Source of the DNA: JAEUIG01 sp046349775
Lineage (GTDB): Bacteria > Planctomycetota > Planctomycetia > Planctomycetales > Planctomycetaceae
Direction: 5' to 3'
Assembly: GCA_046349775.1 (NCBI GenBank)
Contig: JAXMBS010000026.1
Span: forward strand, 1-64,000
DNA: 64,000 nucleotides
The notes below the pieces were generated by a model. That model did not search any database. It worked only from the letters and a program-made list of their open reading frames with translations, and had not been told where the DNA came from. Of the stretch, positions 12,041 to 22,200 are shown one piece after another. The stretch's first letter is position 1, and every line of letters begins with the position of its first letter. Made by a program: the position numbers and the translations under genes.

Positions 12041-13171
12041 ATGCCTTGGCAGCACAAATTTAATTCCGTCTTCGGGACCGGGTTGTTTGGCGGGATCACG
12101 GCCGGCGACTGGTGCCGGACGCTGCGAGCGAATGGCTTTCGAGTCAGTCCGCGGTATGCGCCGCGCTGCGCGGCCATCAGTGCCTGCAGTCTGGCGAATT
12201 CAGTTTCTGGGCAGATCGAAGAGTGGTGGTATGGCAGCGAGATCGCTCAACAGCAGGTTCCCGCGCCATTATTCATCCTCGGACATTGGCGCAGTGGAAC
12301 AACACATCTGCACAACCTGATCGCGCATGACACGCGCTTCGCGTACCCGAATCTGTATCAGGTCCTGTGCCCGCATACATTTCTCACGTCGGAGACGGTC
12401 GGCTCCCGATTGCTCGCCGCGATAACTCCGGAGACACGATTTGGCATCGACAACGTCAAGATGGGCCCCGACATTCCGTACGAGGACGAGTTTGCAATCG
12501 CCGCCATGACGCTGGTCTCGCCCTATGTCTCAATGTCGTTCCCGGGACGGCAGCAGTTTTATGATCGCTTTCTGACTCTGCGCGATGCTTCCGCCGCCGA
12601 ACTCCGGCTGTGGCAACAGGCGCTCACGACGTTTGTCGCGAAGCTGACGTGGAAATACCGCCGCCCGCTGGTGCTGAAGTCGCCGCCTCACACCTGCCGG
12701 ATCAGGCTGCTGCTCGAACAGTATCCGTCCGCGAAGTTTGTCCACATCCGCAGGAATCCCTTCGACGTCTACCGCTCCACGCGGAAGATGGTCGCCGGGG
12801 CACTCATCTACTGGCAGTTACAGCCGGCCGAGTGCGTCGACTGGGATGAGCGGATTGTCCGGCAGCACAGCGAAATGTATGACGTCTATTTTGAGGAGCG
12901 GCAGCTGATTCCGGACGGCCACTTGCATGAAGTGACCTTCGAGGAACTGGACGCAGACCCCGTTGGTGCAGTGCGCGGAATCTACGAGGGCTTGCGGCTT
13001 CCCGACTTCGAAGCGTTCAGACCAAATCTCGTTCAATACGTCGATTCGCTGCGCGGCTATCAGAAGAACCCTGCCGCTGAGCTTCCGCTCGCGACGCGCC
13101 AGAGGCTCGCTCAAGAATGGCGCCGGTGCTTCGAGGAGTGGGGGTATTCGGCAGTCGGGACTGGAGAGTGA
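12041..13171 (+). CDS. Sulfotransferase-family protein
   Basis: 376 residues without interruption. The PAPS-binding loop (FILGHWRSGTTHLHNLI) near residue 78 and the 3'-phosphate-binding motif (FVHIRRNPFDVYRSTRK) near residue 235 are both clear, as in Sulfotransfer_3 family enzymes that transfer sulfate from PAPS to carbohydrate, lipid or small-molecule acceptors. Downstream are YFEERQLIPDG and LHEVTFEELDADPVGAVRGI, usual for the C-terminal half. There are no membrane segments, so it should act in the cytoplasm. Acceptor unknown. The gene lies alone between two repeat tracts, with no obvious operon partner. Confidence 0.88.
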   Translation: MPWQHKFNSVFGTGLFGGITAGDWCRTLRANGFRVSPRYAPRCAAISACSLANSVSGQIEEWWYGSEIAQQQVPAPLFILGHWRSGTTHLHNLIAHDTRFAYPNLYQVLCPHTFLTSETVGSRLLAAITPETRFGIDNVKMGPDIPYEDEFAIAAMTLVSPYVSMSFPGRQQFYDRFLTLRDASAAELRLWQQALTTFVAKLTWKYRRPLVLKSPPHTCRIRLLLEQYPSAKFVHIRRNPFDVYRSTRKMVAGALIYWQLQPAECVDWDERIVRQHSEMYDVYFEERQLIPDGHLHEVTFEELDADPVGAVRGIYEGLRLPDFEAFRPNLVQYVDSLRGYQKNPAAELPLATRQRLAQEWRRCFEEWGYSAVGTGE

Positions 13172-13225
13172 CAGGACGTTGAATTGCAGATTGCGTATTT
13201 CTTATTGAGTATTTCGATCAGCAAG

Positions 13226-13262
13226 TCCCTGGACTCTAGACCCTCAGCCCTAGACCCTCCTC
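13226..13262. repeat. CTAGACCCT word repeat F
   Basis: CCCTGGACTCTAGACCCTCA then GCCCTAGACCCTCC: CTAGACCCT occurs twice in imperfect tandem, up to the stop codon of the COX3-like gene. A related AGGGTC word family is seen at 49594-49650 and 25671-25755. Confidence 0.6.
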
Positions 13263-13881
13263 ACCCCGTCCCATAAATCGCCGCGAGGGCCAGACACAGC
13301 AGCACAAACAGCCAGGCGATCCCGAGAGCGTGCCAGAACCAGGCGCACACGCTGACGCCCCAATAGTATTCGTGGTCGTACCGTTCGGCGTGGGCACGGG
13401 CCGTCACAAACGCCAAAAACAGGACGGCGACGCTGAGGTGCAGCAGCGTGGAGCGCCGCCAGCATCAGGATGAACGGGGTCGCTCCCAGCGAGGCGTCGC
13501 CGGTCGTCCGCTGAACCGGCAGCAGCCACCACAGCCCGTATCCTTGCACTCCCATGAAGCACGCACCGGCAGCCAGCGCGGAACGAGCAGCCAGTGCCGG
13601 AACTCGCGCTGTCGCTCGCGACGGACTTCGACGACCGCATTGGTCATCGCGACACTGCCGACGATCAGCAGCAACGAGCTCACGAAAAACGACGGCGGCA
13701 CGGCGAACCCGGCCTGGGCCGCCGGCCGTCCCGGGAGATGTGCCAGTCCGCCGGCGATCGCCGCAGCAGCCCTGAACGCGAGGCTCGCCAGCAGGAAAAA
13801 TCGGATCGCAGTCCGGCTCTGTCCGGCGGCGTGACGGCGCGAACAGGAAAGCGGACGTCCGTAGACATGCGTCAGCGACAC
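13261..13881 (-). CDS. Heme-copper oxidase subunit III-like protein (frameshifted)
   Basis: Reading across two or three frames gives a membrane protein of about 205 residues with the hallmarks of cytochrome c oxidase subunit III: FFVSSLLLIVGSVAMTNAVV, FMGVQGYGLWWLL, TPFILMLAALHAAH, then a conserved C-terminal block (RYDHEYYWGVSVCAWFWHAL and GIAWLFVLLCLALAAIYGTG). The terminal block, with DHEYYW and the histidine-bearing last helix, is highly characteristic. Frame breaks lie near 13580 and 13440. No subunit I, subunit II or cytochrome c gene is nearby, so it is either an orphan of the respiratory operon or a CyoC/NorE-like auxiliary protein. The start at 13881 is tentative. Confidence 0.65.
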
Positions 13882-14312
13882 GTGGGTTGACGCTGAAATT
13901 GTAAGCCGTGGGTCACGAGGTCGACCAGTGCCGGCAATTGGGTTGGCGGAACAGCCCCCGGAGCGAACGCGAAACCACGGAAACCGTGAGCGGCCGCCGG
14001 CCGCCGCGACGGCTGTAGGACGTCGGCTCCAGGTCTCTGAAAAAACGATTCGCAGGAGTGCCGTCAGACCGTTGACACCACCATGATCGAGTGGTAGCGT
14101 AGCCCCAAGCCTCGATTTCGCTATCTTTTCCCATCATCTCGACCGGCAGGTGTCAGCACCGGCCAGGTCAAGCAAGCGGGGCGAAGTTCTCAGAGTTCGT
14201 TGACAGCATCATCTCAGGTTGCGGGCTACCACACACGGCGGAGAGAGTGAGTATCGACTGAGCGACTGTGTAGCGTCGCCCAAACGTCAACGACTGAGGA
14301 GATGAGGCAGTG
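13882..14312. other. Intergenic region without a recognised feature
   Basis: About 430 bases between divergently oriented genes. Short reading frames occur on both strands but none has a recognisable motif. The end nearest 14313 holds the ribosome binding site of the FHA gene (GAGGAG at about 14296). I see no terminator or clear promoter. Confidence 0.4.
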
Positions 14313-15132
14313 ATGCTAGCTGTCATGCTGAAGGTGTTGTCGGCGCGTCAACAGGGTTCGACGATTCCGCTGCCGACAGGACGATTTCTCATTGGCCGCG
14401 AAGAAGATTGCCATCTGCGGCCGAACAGCGAACTGGTAAGCCGCCATCATTGCGTCTTTACGCATGATGAGTACACCGTCCGTGTCCGCGACCTGGGGAG
14501 CACGAACGGCACCTTTGTGAACGGCAACCGCGTCCGCGGAACGGCCGTGCTGAACTCAGGAGATCGGATCACGGTCGGCAAGCTCGAGTTCGAAGTCGTG
14601 ATCGGCGATGAGACCGAACAAGCCGCCGCCAGGAGCGAAGCACCGGCCGGGCCGCTCCGGAAAGTCAGGTTTCCGACGATACGGCGATGATCCACAGCAC
14701 GGAGACCCCCACGGAAGTGCCGGCCTTTACGGCGCCGGGGGCGGCGCGCGCCGATCAGCGTCGGTGATACCGCAATGTTCGCGGCCGTGCCTCCGGGTTA
14801 CGGCGGTATGCCGGGCTAGCCCCTACCCGCAGCAGCCGTACGGCTACCCGTCTTACCCGCAGCCGATGTATCCGGGCTACTACATGCCCAATATGGGCTA
14901 CCCGTTGCAGGGCGGTTATCCTGCCGGCGTGCCGGCTGCGCCTGCGCCTGCGGCGGCTCCCGCGGCGACGCAGGCAGCGCCTGGCGTCAGTCTGCCGGAT
15001 CCCGCCACGACCGGCGCCAAGCCGCCCGAACCGCCTGCTGCCAAGTCCGGCGGGGGCAAGAACGACGGCAACGTTCCGGATTCGGCGGCGAGCATCATCA
15101 AGAACTATCTGCAGCGGCGGCCCGCCACGTAG
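14313..15132 (+). CDS. FHA-domain protein with proline/tyrosine-rich tail (frameshifted)
   Basis: The first 110 residues are a forkhead-associated phosphothreonine-binding domain: LPTGRFLIGREEDCHL, SELVSRHHCVF and LGSTNGTFVNGNRVRG carry the conserved GR, SRHH and STNGT residues. About 14690 the frame changes. A second frame then encodes a P-Y-G-rich tail (YPQQPYGYPSYPQPMYPGYY), an alanine/proline linker and a terminal SAASIIKNYLQRRPAT helix. At least one more shift is needed at 14700-14820. FHA proteins bind phosphothreonine on kinase substrates, and the window's Ser/Thr kinase is a possible partner. ATG 14313 is preferred over the GTG at 14310 and is preceded by GAGGAG. Confidence 0.75.
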
Positions 15133-15410
15133 TCGCCGATCGCCGACGTCCGCACACGCGATCGCACAGGACAGCGACCGCGCCGAGATCGCGATTGATC
15201 CGGCCGGATCGACCGCGGTATGCTGAACGTCGCGGATCCGTGCTCCCCGCGACCGGTTCCAGCAGGTCGCGGGCGCCGTGTGGCTGTGCAGATTTCACGG
15301 GCCGCCGTCCGGCAGCATTTGCCGTCAGCCGCGACGCCGGCGACACCCTTCGCGACGGCAACGCATTCGCATATCGGTGATCCACCGCGCGTGAATCAAG
15401 GAGCGCCCTC

Positions 15411-15623
15411 GTGACAGAACCGCAGGCCAACCAGAGCGATCTGCAACGGAAATACAAGGAATTCATGGACCTGTTGCCGCTGACGCTGGCGCTGGCCGGG
15501 CTGCCGTCCAGCGAGATCGGCCGGTACTTCGGCGAGGAACAGATCGAAACCCGCGTGTTTGCCATCCGTCACGCGTACAAGGCGGCCAAAGGCCTGATCC
15601 GCGAAGTCGTGCAGCAGCGGTGA
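15411..15623 (+). CDS. Conserved small protein of unknown function
   Basis: 70 residues starting at GTG 15411 with a good AAGGAG site 7 bases upstream. The sequence is hydrophilic and probably all-helical (QRKYKEFMDLLPLTLALAGL, EEQIETRVFAIRHAYKAAKG). No metal or nucleotide motif is visible. The ribosome binding site and regular codon use support a real gene. It sits between the FHA gene and the ECF sigma factor on the same strand and may be co-transcribed with them. Confidence 0.7.
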   Translation: MTEPQANQSDLQRKYKEFMDLLPLTLALAGLPSSEIGRYFGEEQIETRVFAIRHAYKAAKGLIREVVQQR

Positions 15624-15699
15624 GATTCGCCGGGCCTGCGGCTGATTGCTGAAACCGCCGGCGGCGGTTGCAGGTAGCACCGTTAGAGGACTGCCGCCT

Positions 15700-16260
15700 T
15701 TGCCGAGCGATATTCAGGACTTGGTAGAGCGCTGTCTGGCCGGTGACCCAGCCGCGGTCCGTGAGGTCGTCGAGCAGTTTCAGCCCGTGGTATTCGCGCG
15801 CTGCCTCAGGATGCTCGGGGACCGCCAGGACGCCGAAGACGCCATGCAGGAAACTCTCCTGCGTGTGGTGCGGAACCTGCATCAATGGGATGGGGACCGG
15901 CCTTTACTGCCGTGGATACTGACGATTGCGGCCAACCGCTGCCGGACAGCGCTGGCCCGGCGACGGGATCGTCCCGCCGTCCGGGCGGAACTCCCGGAGC
16001 CGGTGCAGCCGGCCGGGCAGCACGGACGCGATTTGGGAGAGGAACTGGACGCGGCCCTGTTGGATCTGCGCGACGAATATCAGACTGTTTTTCGACTGTT
16101 TTACTTGCAGGAATGGAGCTGTCTGGACATCGGACGCAGCCTGGGCGTGCCCGAGGGGACCGTCAAGACCTGGTTACACCGGGCACGGAACGAACTGGCC
16201 GACCGACTGAGACGCCGGGGCGTGGTTTCGGATGATGGGTATGAACTGCACCGATTTTAG
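15700..16260 (+). CDS. ECF-type RNA polymerase sigma factor
   Basis: A sigma-70 group 4 factor. Region 2 is present (FARCLRMLGDRQDAEDAMQE, LLRVVRNLHQWDG, PLLPWILTIAANRCRTAL), as is region 4 with its helix-turn-helix (YLQEWSCLDIGRSLGVPEGT, VKTWLHRARNELADRLRR). I place the start at TTG 15700 (LPSDIQDLVERC), preceded by AGAGGA; a frame opens upstream at 15646 without better support. The 3' end overlaps the next gene by about 25 bases, and that gene looks like its anti-sigma factor. Together they should form a signal-responsive transcription switch with an unknown cue. Confidence 0.88.
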   Translation: MPSDIQDLVERCLAGDPAAVREVVEQFQPVVFARCLRMLGDRQDAEDAMQETLLRVVRNLHQWDGDRPLLPWILTIAANRCRTALARRRDRPAVRAELPEPVQPAGQHGRDLGEELDAALLDLRDEYQTVFRLFYLQEWSCLDIGRSLGVPEGTVKTWLHRARNELADRLRRRGVVSDDGYELHRF

Positions 16261-16939
16261 AGCCGCAATCTCGGACGCCGTGGAGCGCCGGTCGCCCCCC
16301 GCCGCCGAAGCCGCCGCACACCTTGAAGTGTGTCCAGACCCGGCCTGCAAAAGGTGCTGGGAAGACGCGGCGCTGCTGGATCGGGCGATCGCGCGGTGGC
16401 GGATCGTCGCGACTGCAGAGCAGAGTGCCGTCGCAGATCGGATTGTCGCCGCCTGTCAGGCCGACATGCAGGGCGCGAGTCGCAGACCGGAAACCACCGC
16501 AGCGACAGCGTCGGCTCGGCAGGTTTTGCGTGCATCGACCCAACGGCATTCCGCGACGTCGCGCGGCTGGGCGGCGCTCAGTGTCGCTGCGCTGGTCCTG
16601 GTGGCACTGTTCGCTTTACTGCCCAGGGATCGCGAACTGCTGCAACGCAATGTCGCTCGCCGCGGGCCTGGGCTTTCGCCCGCGGCTTCACGCAGCCGAA
16701 TCGCTGAGAATCACTCGACCGATCCAGGTCTCGCGTATGTCGCCTACGCACAAGACGCGGTGCAGTTCATGACCGACGCGGTCGTCATGACCGTCGGCGA
16801 CAGGTCCGAAATGGAGGACCCCAAGCTCTCGCCGCCGGAACTCGGCTGGGAGTCCGCCTGGCCGCCGATCGAGGAAGGGATGCAGAACGCGCTGCATGGT
16901 CTGCTGGAGTCGCTGCCGGCCGAAGCCCCGCACGGTTGA
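16232..16939 (+). CDS. Putative zinc-finger membrane anti-sigma factor
   Basis: Overlaps the end of the ECF sigma gene. The N-terminal 50 residues resemble an anti-sigma zinc-binding domain (AAHLEVCPDPACKRCW, with H and three C). One transmembrane helix follows near residue 115 (AALSVAALVLVALFALL), then an exported, acidic C-terminal domain (AVVMTVGDRSEMEDPKLSP). Size and topology match membrane anti-sigma factors that hold an ECF factor until an envelope signal triggers release. Start candidates at 16232, 16235 and 16241 are all ATG. The zinc motif is not the exact HxxxCxxC pattern, so the role is inferred mainly from context. Confidence 0.7.
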   Translation: MMGMNCTDFRAAISDAVERRSPPAAEAAAHLEVCPDPACKRCWEDAALLDRAIARWRIVATAEQSAVADRIVAACQADMQGASRRPETTAATASARQVLRASTQRHSATSRGWAALSVAALVLVALFALLPRDRELLQRNVARRGPGLSPAASRSRIAENHSTDPGLAYVAYAQDAVQFMTDAVVMTVGDRSEMEDPKLSPPELGWESAWPPIEEGMQNALHGLLESLPAEAPHG

Positions 16940-17220
16940 CCTGATCGCCCCGATCGTTACACGCGGAATGATCGGCCCCGTGCGTAGATTTTTCGCACCT
17001 TTTCCATCTCTCCTGTGCGTTCGATTCAGCCCGGCCCCGGTTTCGGCGACATACTTCGGGCGACGGAGCACCTGCGAGCGTAACCGGTGGCACAGGTTCG
17101 TTCGCTGACGTCGGCTGCGGCCGACGCGCAACGGATGCCCTGCGGGCACCCACCACGAGTCCACCCCCGCTGCGCGGCCGTTGTCCACCCCCTGACTTTT
17201 TTCCCCGAAAGGCTCCCCGA

Positions 17221-17574
17221 ATGCCCCAGCAGACCACAGCCGTGGTCGAGCACGATCGTCGCGCCAAAGGGCGACGCATCGCCATCGACCGCCGCGGCGA
17301 CCTCGCCGATCTGGCCGTTCCGTTTACCGGACAGGAACGCCGCACCGGCGAACGCCGCACCAAGATCGAACGCCGCCGACAGATCGACCCCACCACCTGC
17401 GAACGCGACTATCAACCAGAGGAAGTCGAGTTCATGCGCGCCATGGATGATTACAAGCGCCGCAGCGGCCGGCAGTTCCCGACCTGGAGCGAGGTGCTGG
17501 AAGTGATCCGCGACCTGGGCTACCGCAAAGTGGCGCCGCCGACGCGGACCTATGAGCAGGCCGCCACCACCTGA
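17221..17574 (+). CDS. Arginine-rich conserved protein of unknown function
   Basis: 117 residues from ATG 17221. Repeated RR pairs in the N-terminal half (RRIAIDRRGDLADLAVPF, QERRTGERRTKIERRRQID) resemble the degenerate GxxRR-x-DRR pattern of PilZ-like N-termini but lack the rest of that domain. The C-terminal half is predicted helical (VEFMRAMDDYKRRSGRQFP, WSEVLEVIRDLGYRKV). The gene is followed within 25 bases by a strong intrinsic terminator, which supports an expressed unit. Nucleic-acid binding is possible from charge alone. I do not recognise the family. Confidence 0.65.
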   Translation: MPQQTTAVVEHDRRAKGRRIAIDRRGDLADLAVPFTGQERRTGERRTKIERRRQIDPTTCERDYQPEEVEFMRAMDDYKRRSGRQFPTWSEVLEVIRDLGYRKVAPPTRTYEQAATT

Positions 17575-17596
17575 CCGGACTGACCACACACACGAC

Positions 17597-17630
17597 AAAA
17601 ACGCCGCCGATCGGACTCGGCGGCGTTTTT
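17597..17630 (+). terminator. Rho-independent terminator
   Basis: The perfect stem ACGCCGCCGA ... TCGGCGGCGT is followed by TTTTT, with a complementary A-run before it. It stops transcription of the 17221-17574 gene and, because the A and T tracts are symmetrical, probably also of the gene arriving from the other side. Confidence 0.92.
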
Positions 17631-17647
17631 ATTGGAGCCGTCAACTT

Positions 17648-17769
17648 TCAGCAATCAGGAATCAGGCGTCAGATCAGTCCGCTGATAATCGTGCCTTCTT
17701 GCTGACCGCTGATCTCTGACCTCCGGCCGCTGTCTCTGGCTGACCTCCAACGTCTGACTTCTGACCTCG
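17648..17769. repeat. Stuttered-word tract G
   Basis: The word TCTGACCTC/GCTGACCTC recurs (CTGATCTCTGACCTCC, GGCTGACCTCC, GTCTGACTTCTGACCTCG), facing the inverse words AATCAGGAATCAGGCGTCAG and GATCAG on the other side. The stop codon and last 25 or so codons of the secreted HExxH protein lie inside it. Confidence 0.65.
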
Positions 17770-19053
17770 CTCTTTCGCATCCGCACGCGTCATCCGGATT
17801 GTGAGCTTCCCGGTATTGTCTCCCAGGCTGCCCCACGCATCGGCGCAGCGCAAATACAGTTTGCCGTCGCCTGGGGCCGTGAAACGGCCGTCCTTGGGCA
17901 CTTCGAACGGATCCCCCAGTTCATAGTCCTGAAGCACGGCGCCGAGAAGTGTGACCTCCGATGTGGCCTGGGGCGCTTTCTCGCCCTTGGGCGCAGGGGG
18001 CGCCTCCTCGACTTTCGTCAGCTTGACCGTGCCGGACGCAACGCACTGATACTCGGCGCCGGCCGTCACCTGCAGCCGTGACGCCTGCCAGCCGTGATCG
18101 GCCCGAATCACTGACTGCGCCGACTCATTTCCCCGAAGTTGCTGGAACTTGGTTTTCCAGTCCCAACTGGCCAGATCACAGCGATAGCCCGGCTCCATGT
18201 CCTTCAGGAACTGCCGGTATTCGAATTCAATTTCCTCCGCCTGTCCGCCGTACACTTCCCAGAAGTCGGTGTGCTGATTGGCCAGCAACGCCAGTCCCAG
18301 CGGCTTGAAACGTTTCGTGTAATTCTCGTTGAATCCAAGCAGGTGGCAAAGCGCCCACCGCCACGCGTAGTTCTGCCAGGAGTCTCCGGTCGTCTCCAGT
18401 TCCTTGTTGACGATGTCGTTCAGTGGTCGCGGTTCGCGCGACTTGAGATAGCGAATAATGCGGGGGTCCGTATTGACTCCCTTGTCGTTGTCGCGCCAGT
18501 AATTGCCGACTTCGGCCATCCCCTCGGCGTACCAGACCGGTCCGCAACCTCCGAACGCATTGCCGCAGTAAGCGTGCACAGCCTCGTGCTGCGGAGTTCC
18601 ATGATCGGAGCCGGCATACACGACGGAACGAGCAACGAAGTCGCTGCCGTTGGTGACGCCCTCTGTAATTGTCAGTCCGCCGCCGCTGCGCACCATGGCG
18701 ACGCCGTCGCGCGACAACTGCGAGAGTTGCTTGTCGCTCCAGTTTGAGAAGTCATCGAACACGAACATCTCGATCTGCCGCTTGTTCGGCCGCCCGAAGT
18801 ACGCCGAGACGAGTTTCAGCATCGTCTCCAGGCGTTCCAGCAATTCGCGCGCGCGCTCCTCGGACAGGTCCGTCATGACCTGGAAGTTTCGCGACGTGTA
18901 CAGCCGCGGCTCCGGCGACGCGTCGACGACCGCAACTCGTCGCGACTTCCGCTCTTCCGCCCGGGCCGACGGTCTGGCTCCGCCGACCAGCAGCGCAAGC
19001 GTCGCCAGCGATATCAGGACCTGCCTGCACAACCGACCGTTGCTCATGGCCAT
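17674..19053 (-). CDS. Secreted HExxH zinc-peptidase-like protein (peptidase MA/DUF1570 type)
   Basis: About 459 residues from ATG 19053 (or 19047), with a signal peptide (QVLISLATLALLVGGARPSA). The mature part holds YTSRNFQVMTDLSEERAREL, then GTPQHEAVHAYCGNAFGG with the gluzincin HEAVH motif, followed 20 residues later by GPVWYAEGMAEVG, whose glutamate would be the third zinc ligand. This order is typical of the peptidase MA-like/DUF1570 proteins abundant in planctomycetes. A C-terminal beta-rich domain follows (GKLYLRCADAWGSLGDNTG). The final stretch (KSDVGGQPETAAGGQRSAVS) is encoded by the repeat tract, so the native end is probably near 17770. Substrate unknown. Confidence 0.75.
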   Translation of the reverse strand: MAMSNGRLCRQVLISLATLALLVGGARPSARAEERKSRRVAVVDASPEPRLYTSRNFQVMTDLSEERARELLERLETMLKLVSAYFGRPNKRQIEMFVFDDFSNWSDKQLSQLSRDGVAMVRSGGGLTITEGVTNGSDFVARSVVYAGSDHGTPQHEAVHAYCGNAFGGCGPVWYAEGMAEVGNYWRDNDKGVNTDPRIIRYLKSREPRPLNDIVNKELETTGDSWQNYAWRWALCHLLGFNENYTKRFKPLGLALLANQHTDFWEVYGGQAEEIEFEYRQFLKDMEPGYRCDLASWDWKTKFQQLRGNESAQSVIRADHGWQASRLQVTAGAEYQCVASGTVKLTKVEEAPPAPKGEKAPQATSEVTLLGAVLQDYELGDPFEVPKDGRFTAPGDGKLYLRCADAWGSLGDNTGKLTIRMTRADAKERGQKSDVGGQPETAAGGQRSAVSKKARLSAD

Positions 19054-19254
19054 TCCGTGCGCATCCCGCCCGACGTTTAACGTGCACCCGCCCGTGCATA
19101 CCAGCATACGCGGCGACGAACCCGGTTGCACGGGCAAAAAAACGGTCAGGTGTCAGCCACGGCTTGAATTCGTCAAGGCGGTTGCAACCTCTACAGTTCT
19201 CCAGCAACAGGAGACCACCCGGTTTGCTGACGCCAGACGCCTGATCGCTGAAAG

Positions 19255-22200
19255 CTACTTCGCGGCCGCGTGCTCCCTCAAGAATTCCCGCAGGGCTGGC
19301 GACCGCACTTGCTCCATCGCATCGATCCGGATGTGGACCGCCTCGCGGCCGCTGCGATGCACCGCCACTTCCCGTTCCGCGCCCAACGTGGCGATCCGTC
19401 CCAGAGCGAACCGCCCCGGTTCGCTCAACAGCGTGAGGTCGATCCCTCCGCGGCGCTTCGTATGCAGCTCGGCCCAAGGTTGTTCCACATTGTCGGCATA
19501 GACGTAGACGACCTGCTTGTTCGACCAGTCATAGCGCCCCTGCGGCAACGCCGCCTCCAGCGTGCTCACGAGTTCTTCGAGCACATCCGGCTCCCAGGCG
19601 ACGCGCTTGTGGCTCGGAAATCCCTTCCGCGACAGGTGCCATTTGCGCCCCAGCACTTTCCACGGCGAGAGATCATCCGGATTGAGCGCCGCCCGATCGA
19701 CCAGTGCGAAGTAGGCCCCCGCTGCTTCCGCCAGGAACTTGCGGAACTCAGGCGAATCGATTTCCCGTTCCCAATGCACCGTGATTGTCACTTCCTGGAA
19801 CGGCCCCTTTGCGTTTTTGACCTTCACACGTTCGCCGCGGCCGTAGACCGGCAGTTCGTCGAGGTCATCCAGCGGCTTGAGGGCGAGCCGTTGATTGAGT
19901 GCCGCTGCATCGAATGTCCCCTTCTTCACTCGGAAGCGCAGCGTGAGCAGCCATTCGTCGCCGGTTTGCGCATGGAGGAACCACCCGCCGGTTTTTCGGA
20001 CTGACATCACTTCCACGATGCTGCGGTGGTTCCAGTTCGGCGGCGCGAACCGCCGTTCCTGCGCGAGCGCGTCGATCACCAGTTCCAGGGCAGCGCCTTC
20101 CCAGGAGCAGGGCCTGCCGTTGTGGGCGATCCGGTCGCGAGTGTGCCATTTGCGGCCGTCGGTCTGCCACGGTTGCTCGGCATCGCGGCCGACCTGCCGC
20201 AGTTCCAGATCGCCAGCCTGTTTCGCAGCCGCCTGAGCGGCATCGTAGACCTCCAACTCGCCGCGGTGTTCCGCTGCCAGCATTGGCGCAAGCAGCTCGC
20301 CCGTATGAGATCGGAACGGCGGCAGACCGTTCGACGCGCTCCCCTTCGGGTCGCGGCTAAACACAGAAGCGAGTTCGACGACCTCCTCCGGCGTCCCCTC
20401 GGCCACAATCCAGCCGCCGCCAACGCCCGCTTCCGGTCCCAGATCGACGATCCAGTCCGCGGTTTTGATCACGTCGAGATTGTGCTCGATAATGACGACC
20501 GTGTTCCCCTGCTCGACCAGGCTGTTGAGCACCTTCAGCAGCTTGACGATATCGTCGAAGTGCAGGCCGGTTGTCGGCTCGTCGAGCAGATACAGCGTCT
20601 TGCCGCCATGCGGTCGGACCAGTTCGGCCGCCAGTTTGATCCGTTGCGCCTCGCCACCCGAGAGCGTCGGTGCCGACTGGCCGAGCGTGAGATAATCGAG
20701 ACCGATGGCCCCCAGCGTGGCCAGGTGCGTGCGGATCGCCGGCAAGTTGTTGAACAACTCCAGCGCCTGCGCGATCGACATGTTCAGCACGTCGGAAATC
20801 GAATACCCGCGATACCGGACGGCGAGCGTTTCCTGGTTGTAACGCTGTCCGCGGCAGGTCGAGCACTCTACCCACACGTCGGGGAGGAAGTGCATTTCGA
20901 TTTTCTTCTGGCCGAGGCCCTCGCAGTCTTCACAGCGACCGCCGGGACGATTGAAGCTGAACCGGCCGGGCCGATATCCACGAATCTTGGCGTCGGGAAC
21001 GCGGGCGAAGAGCTCGCGAATCTGGTCGAACACGCCGGTATACGTCGCGGGGTTGGACGCCGGCGTCGTTCCCAGCGGCTGTTGATCGACGACGATTACC
21101 TTGTTGAGTCGTTCGACGCCGCGGAGTTCGTCATACGGGCCCGGAGCTTCCGTCGCGCGATGCAGCTTGCGCGCGACCGCGCGGGCCAGGGTTTCGCCGA
21201 TCAACGAACTCTTTCCCGATCCCGACACGCCTGTGATACACGCCAGCGTGCCAAGCGGAATCCGCAGGTCGACGTTTCGCAGGTTGTTGTGGCGGCAACC
21301 GGTGAGTTCGAGCCAGCCGCCGCCGGGAGGAGCGGTGTAGTTTGTCGATTTTCCATCTTCGATTTTCGATTGATCATTCGCCGGTATCGTCCGCTTTCGG
21401 TGCTTCCTTTCGGATTTCTCGCTAGCGTCTTCGAGGCGCTCGATTCGCCGATGATGCGGCACCGCAATTCCGCGACGCCCTGACAGAAAATCTCCTGTGA
21501 GCGAGCTGTGCTTGTCGTCGCTGATCTCATGCGGCGCTCCCTCCGCCGTAATCCGTCCCCCCAGCCGCCCCGCGCCGGGGCCGAAGTCGTACAGGCGGTC
21601 TGCCGCTGCGATCACTTCGCGATCGTGCTCCACGAGCACCACGGTATTCCCAAGATCGCGGAGCCTCGTCAGCGCATCGATCAATCGGCCATTGTCACGC
21701 GGATGCAGGCCGATCGTCGGTTCATCCAACACATACAGCACGCCCGTGAGTGCACGGCCGATCTGACCCGCCAGGCGGATGCGCTGCGATTCGCCGCCGG
21801 ACAGGGTCGGCATCGTCCGATCCAGCGTGAGGTAGTGCAGCCCGACGTCCACAAGAAACGTCAGCCGGTGCGTCGCCTCATGCAGCAGGTCGCCCGCGAT
21901 CTGCCTCTCGCGCTTGCCGAGCTTGATGGCGCGCAGCCGCGCCAACACTTCCAACAACGGCAACCGGCACAGATGCGGCAGCGTGATGTCATCGAGCCGG
22001 ACCGCCGCCGCATCGTCCCGAATCCGCGCTCCCTGGCAGACGGTGCACGCGGTTTCGCCCACCAGATCCATCAGTCGCTGCCGCGCGCTGAACGACACGC
22101 GGGAGGCTTCCTCGATCGCGGGATAAAGCCCCTTGTATTGCAGACGAAGGGCGGAGGGCCGATGGTCAACGGCTGATGGACTTCGCGTTGAGACGTCCAC

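Noticed and set aside
20026..21483. 485-codon plus-strand frame
   Set aside because: Mirror of uvrA, whose ATPase and zinc motifs lie on the other strand.
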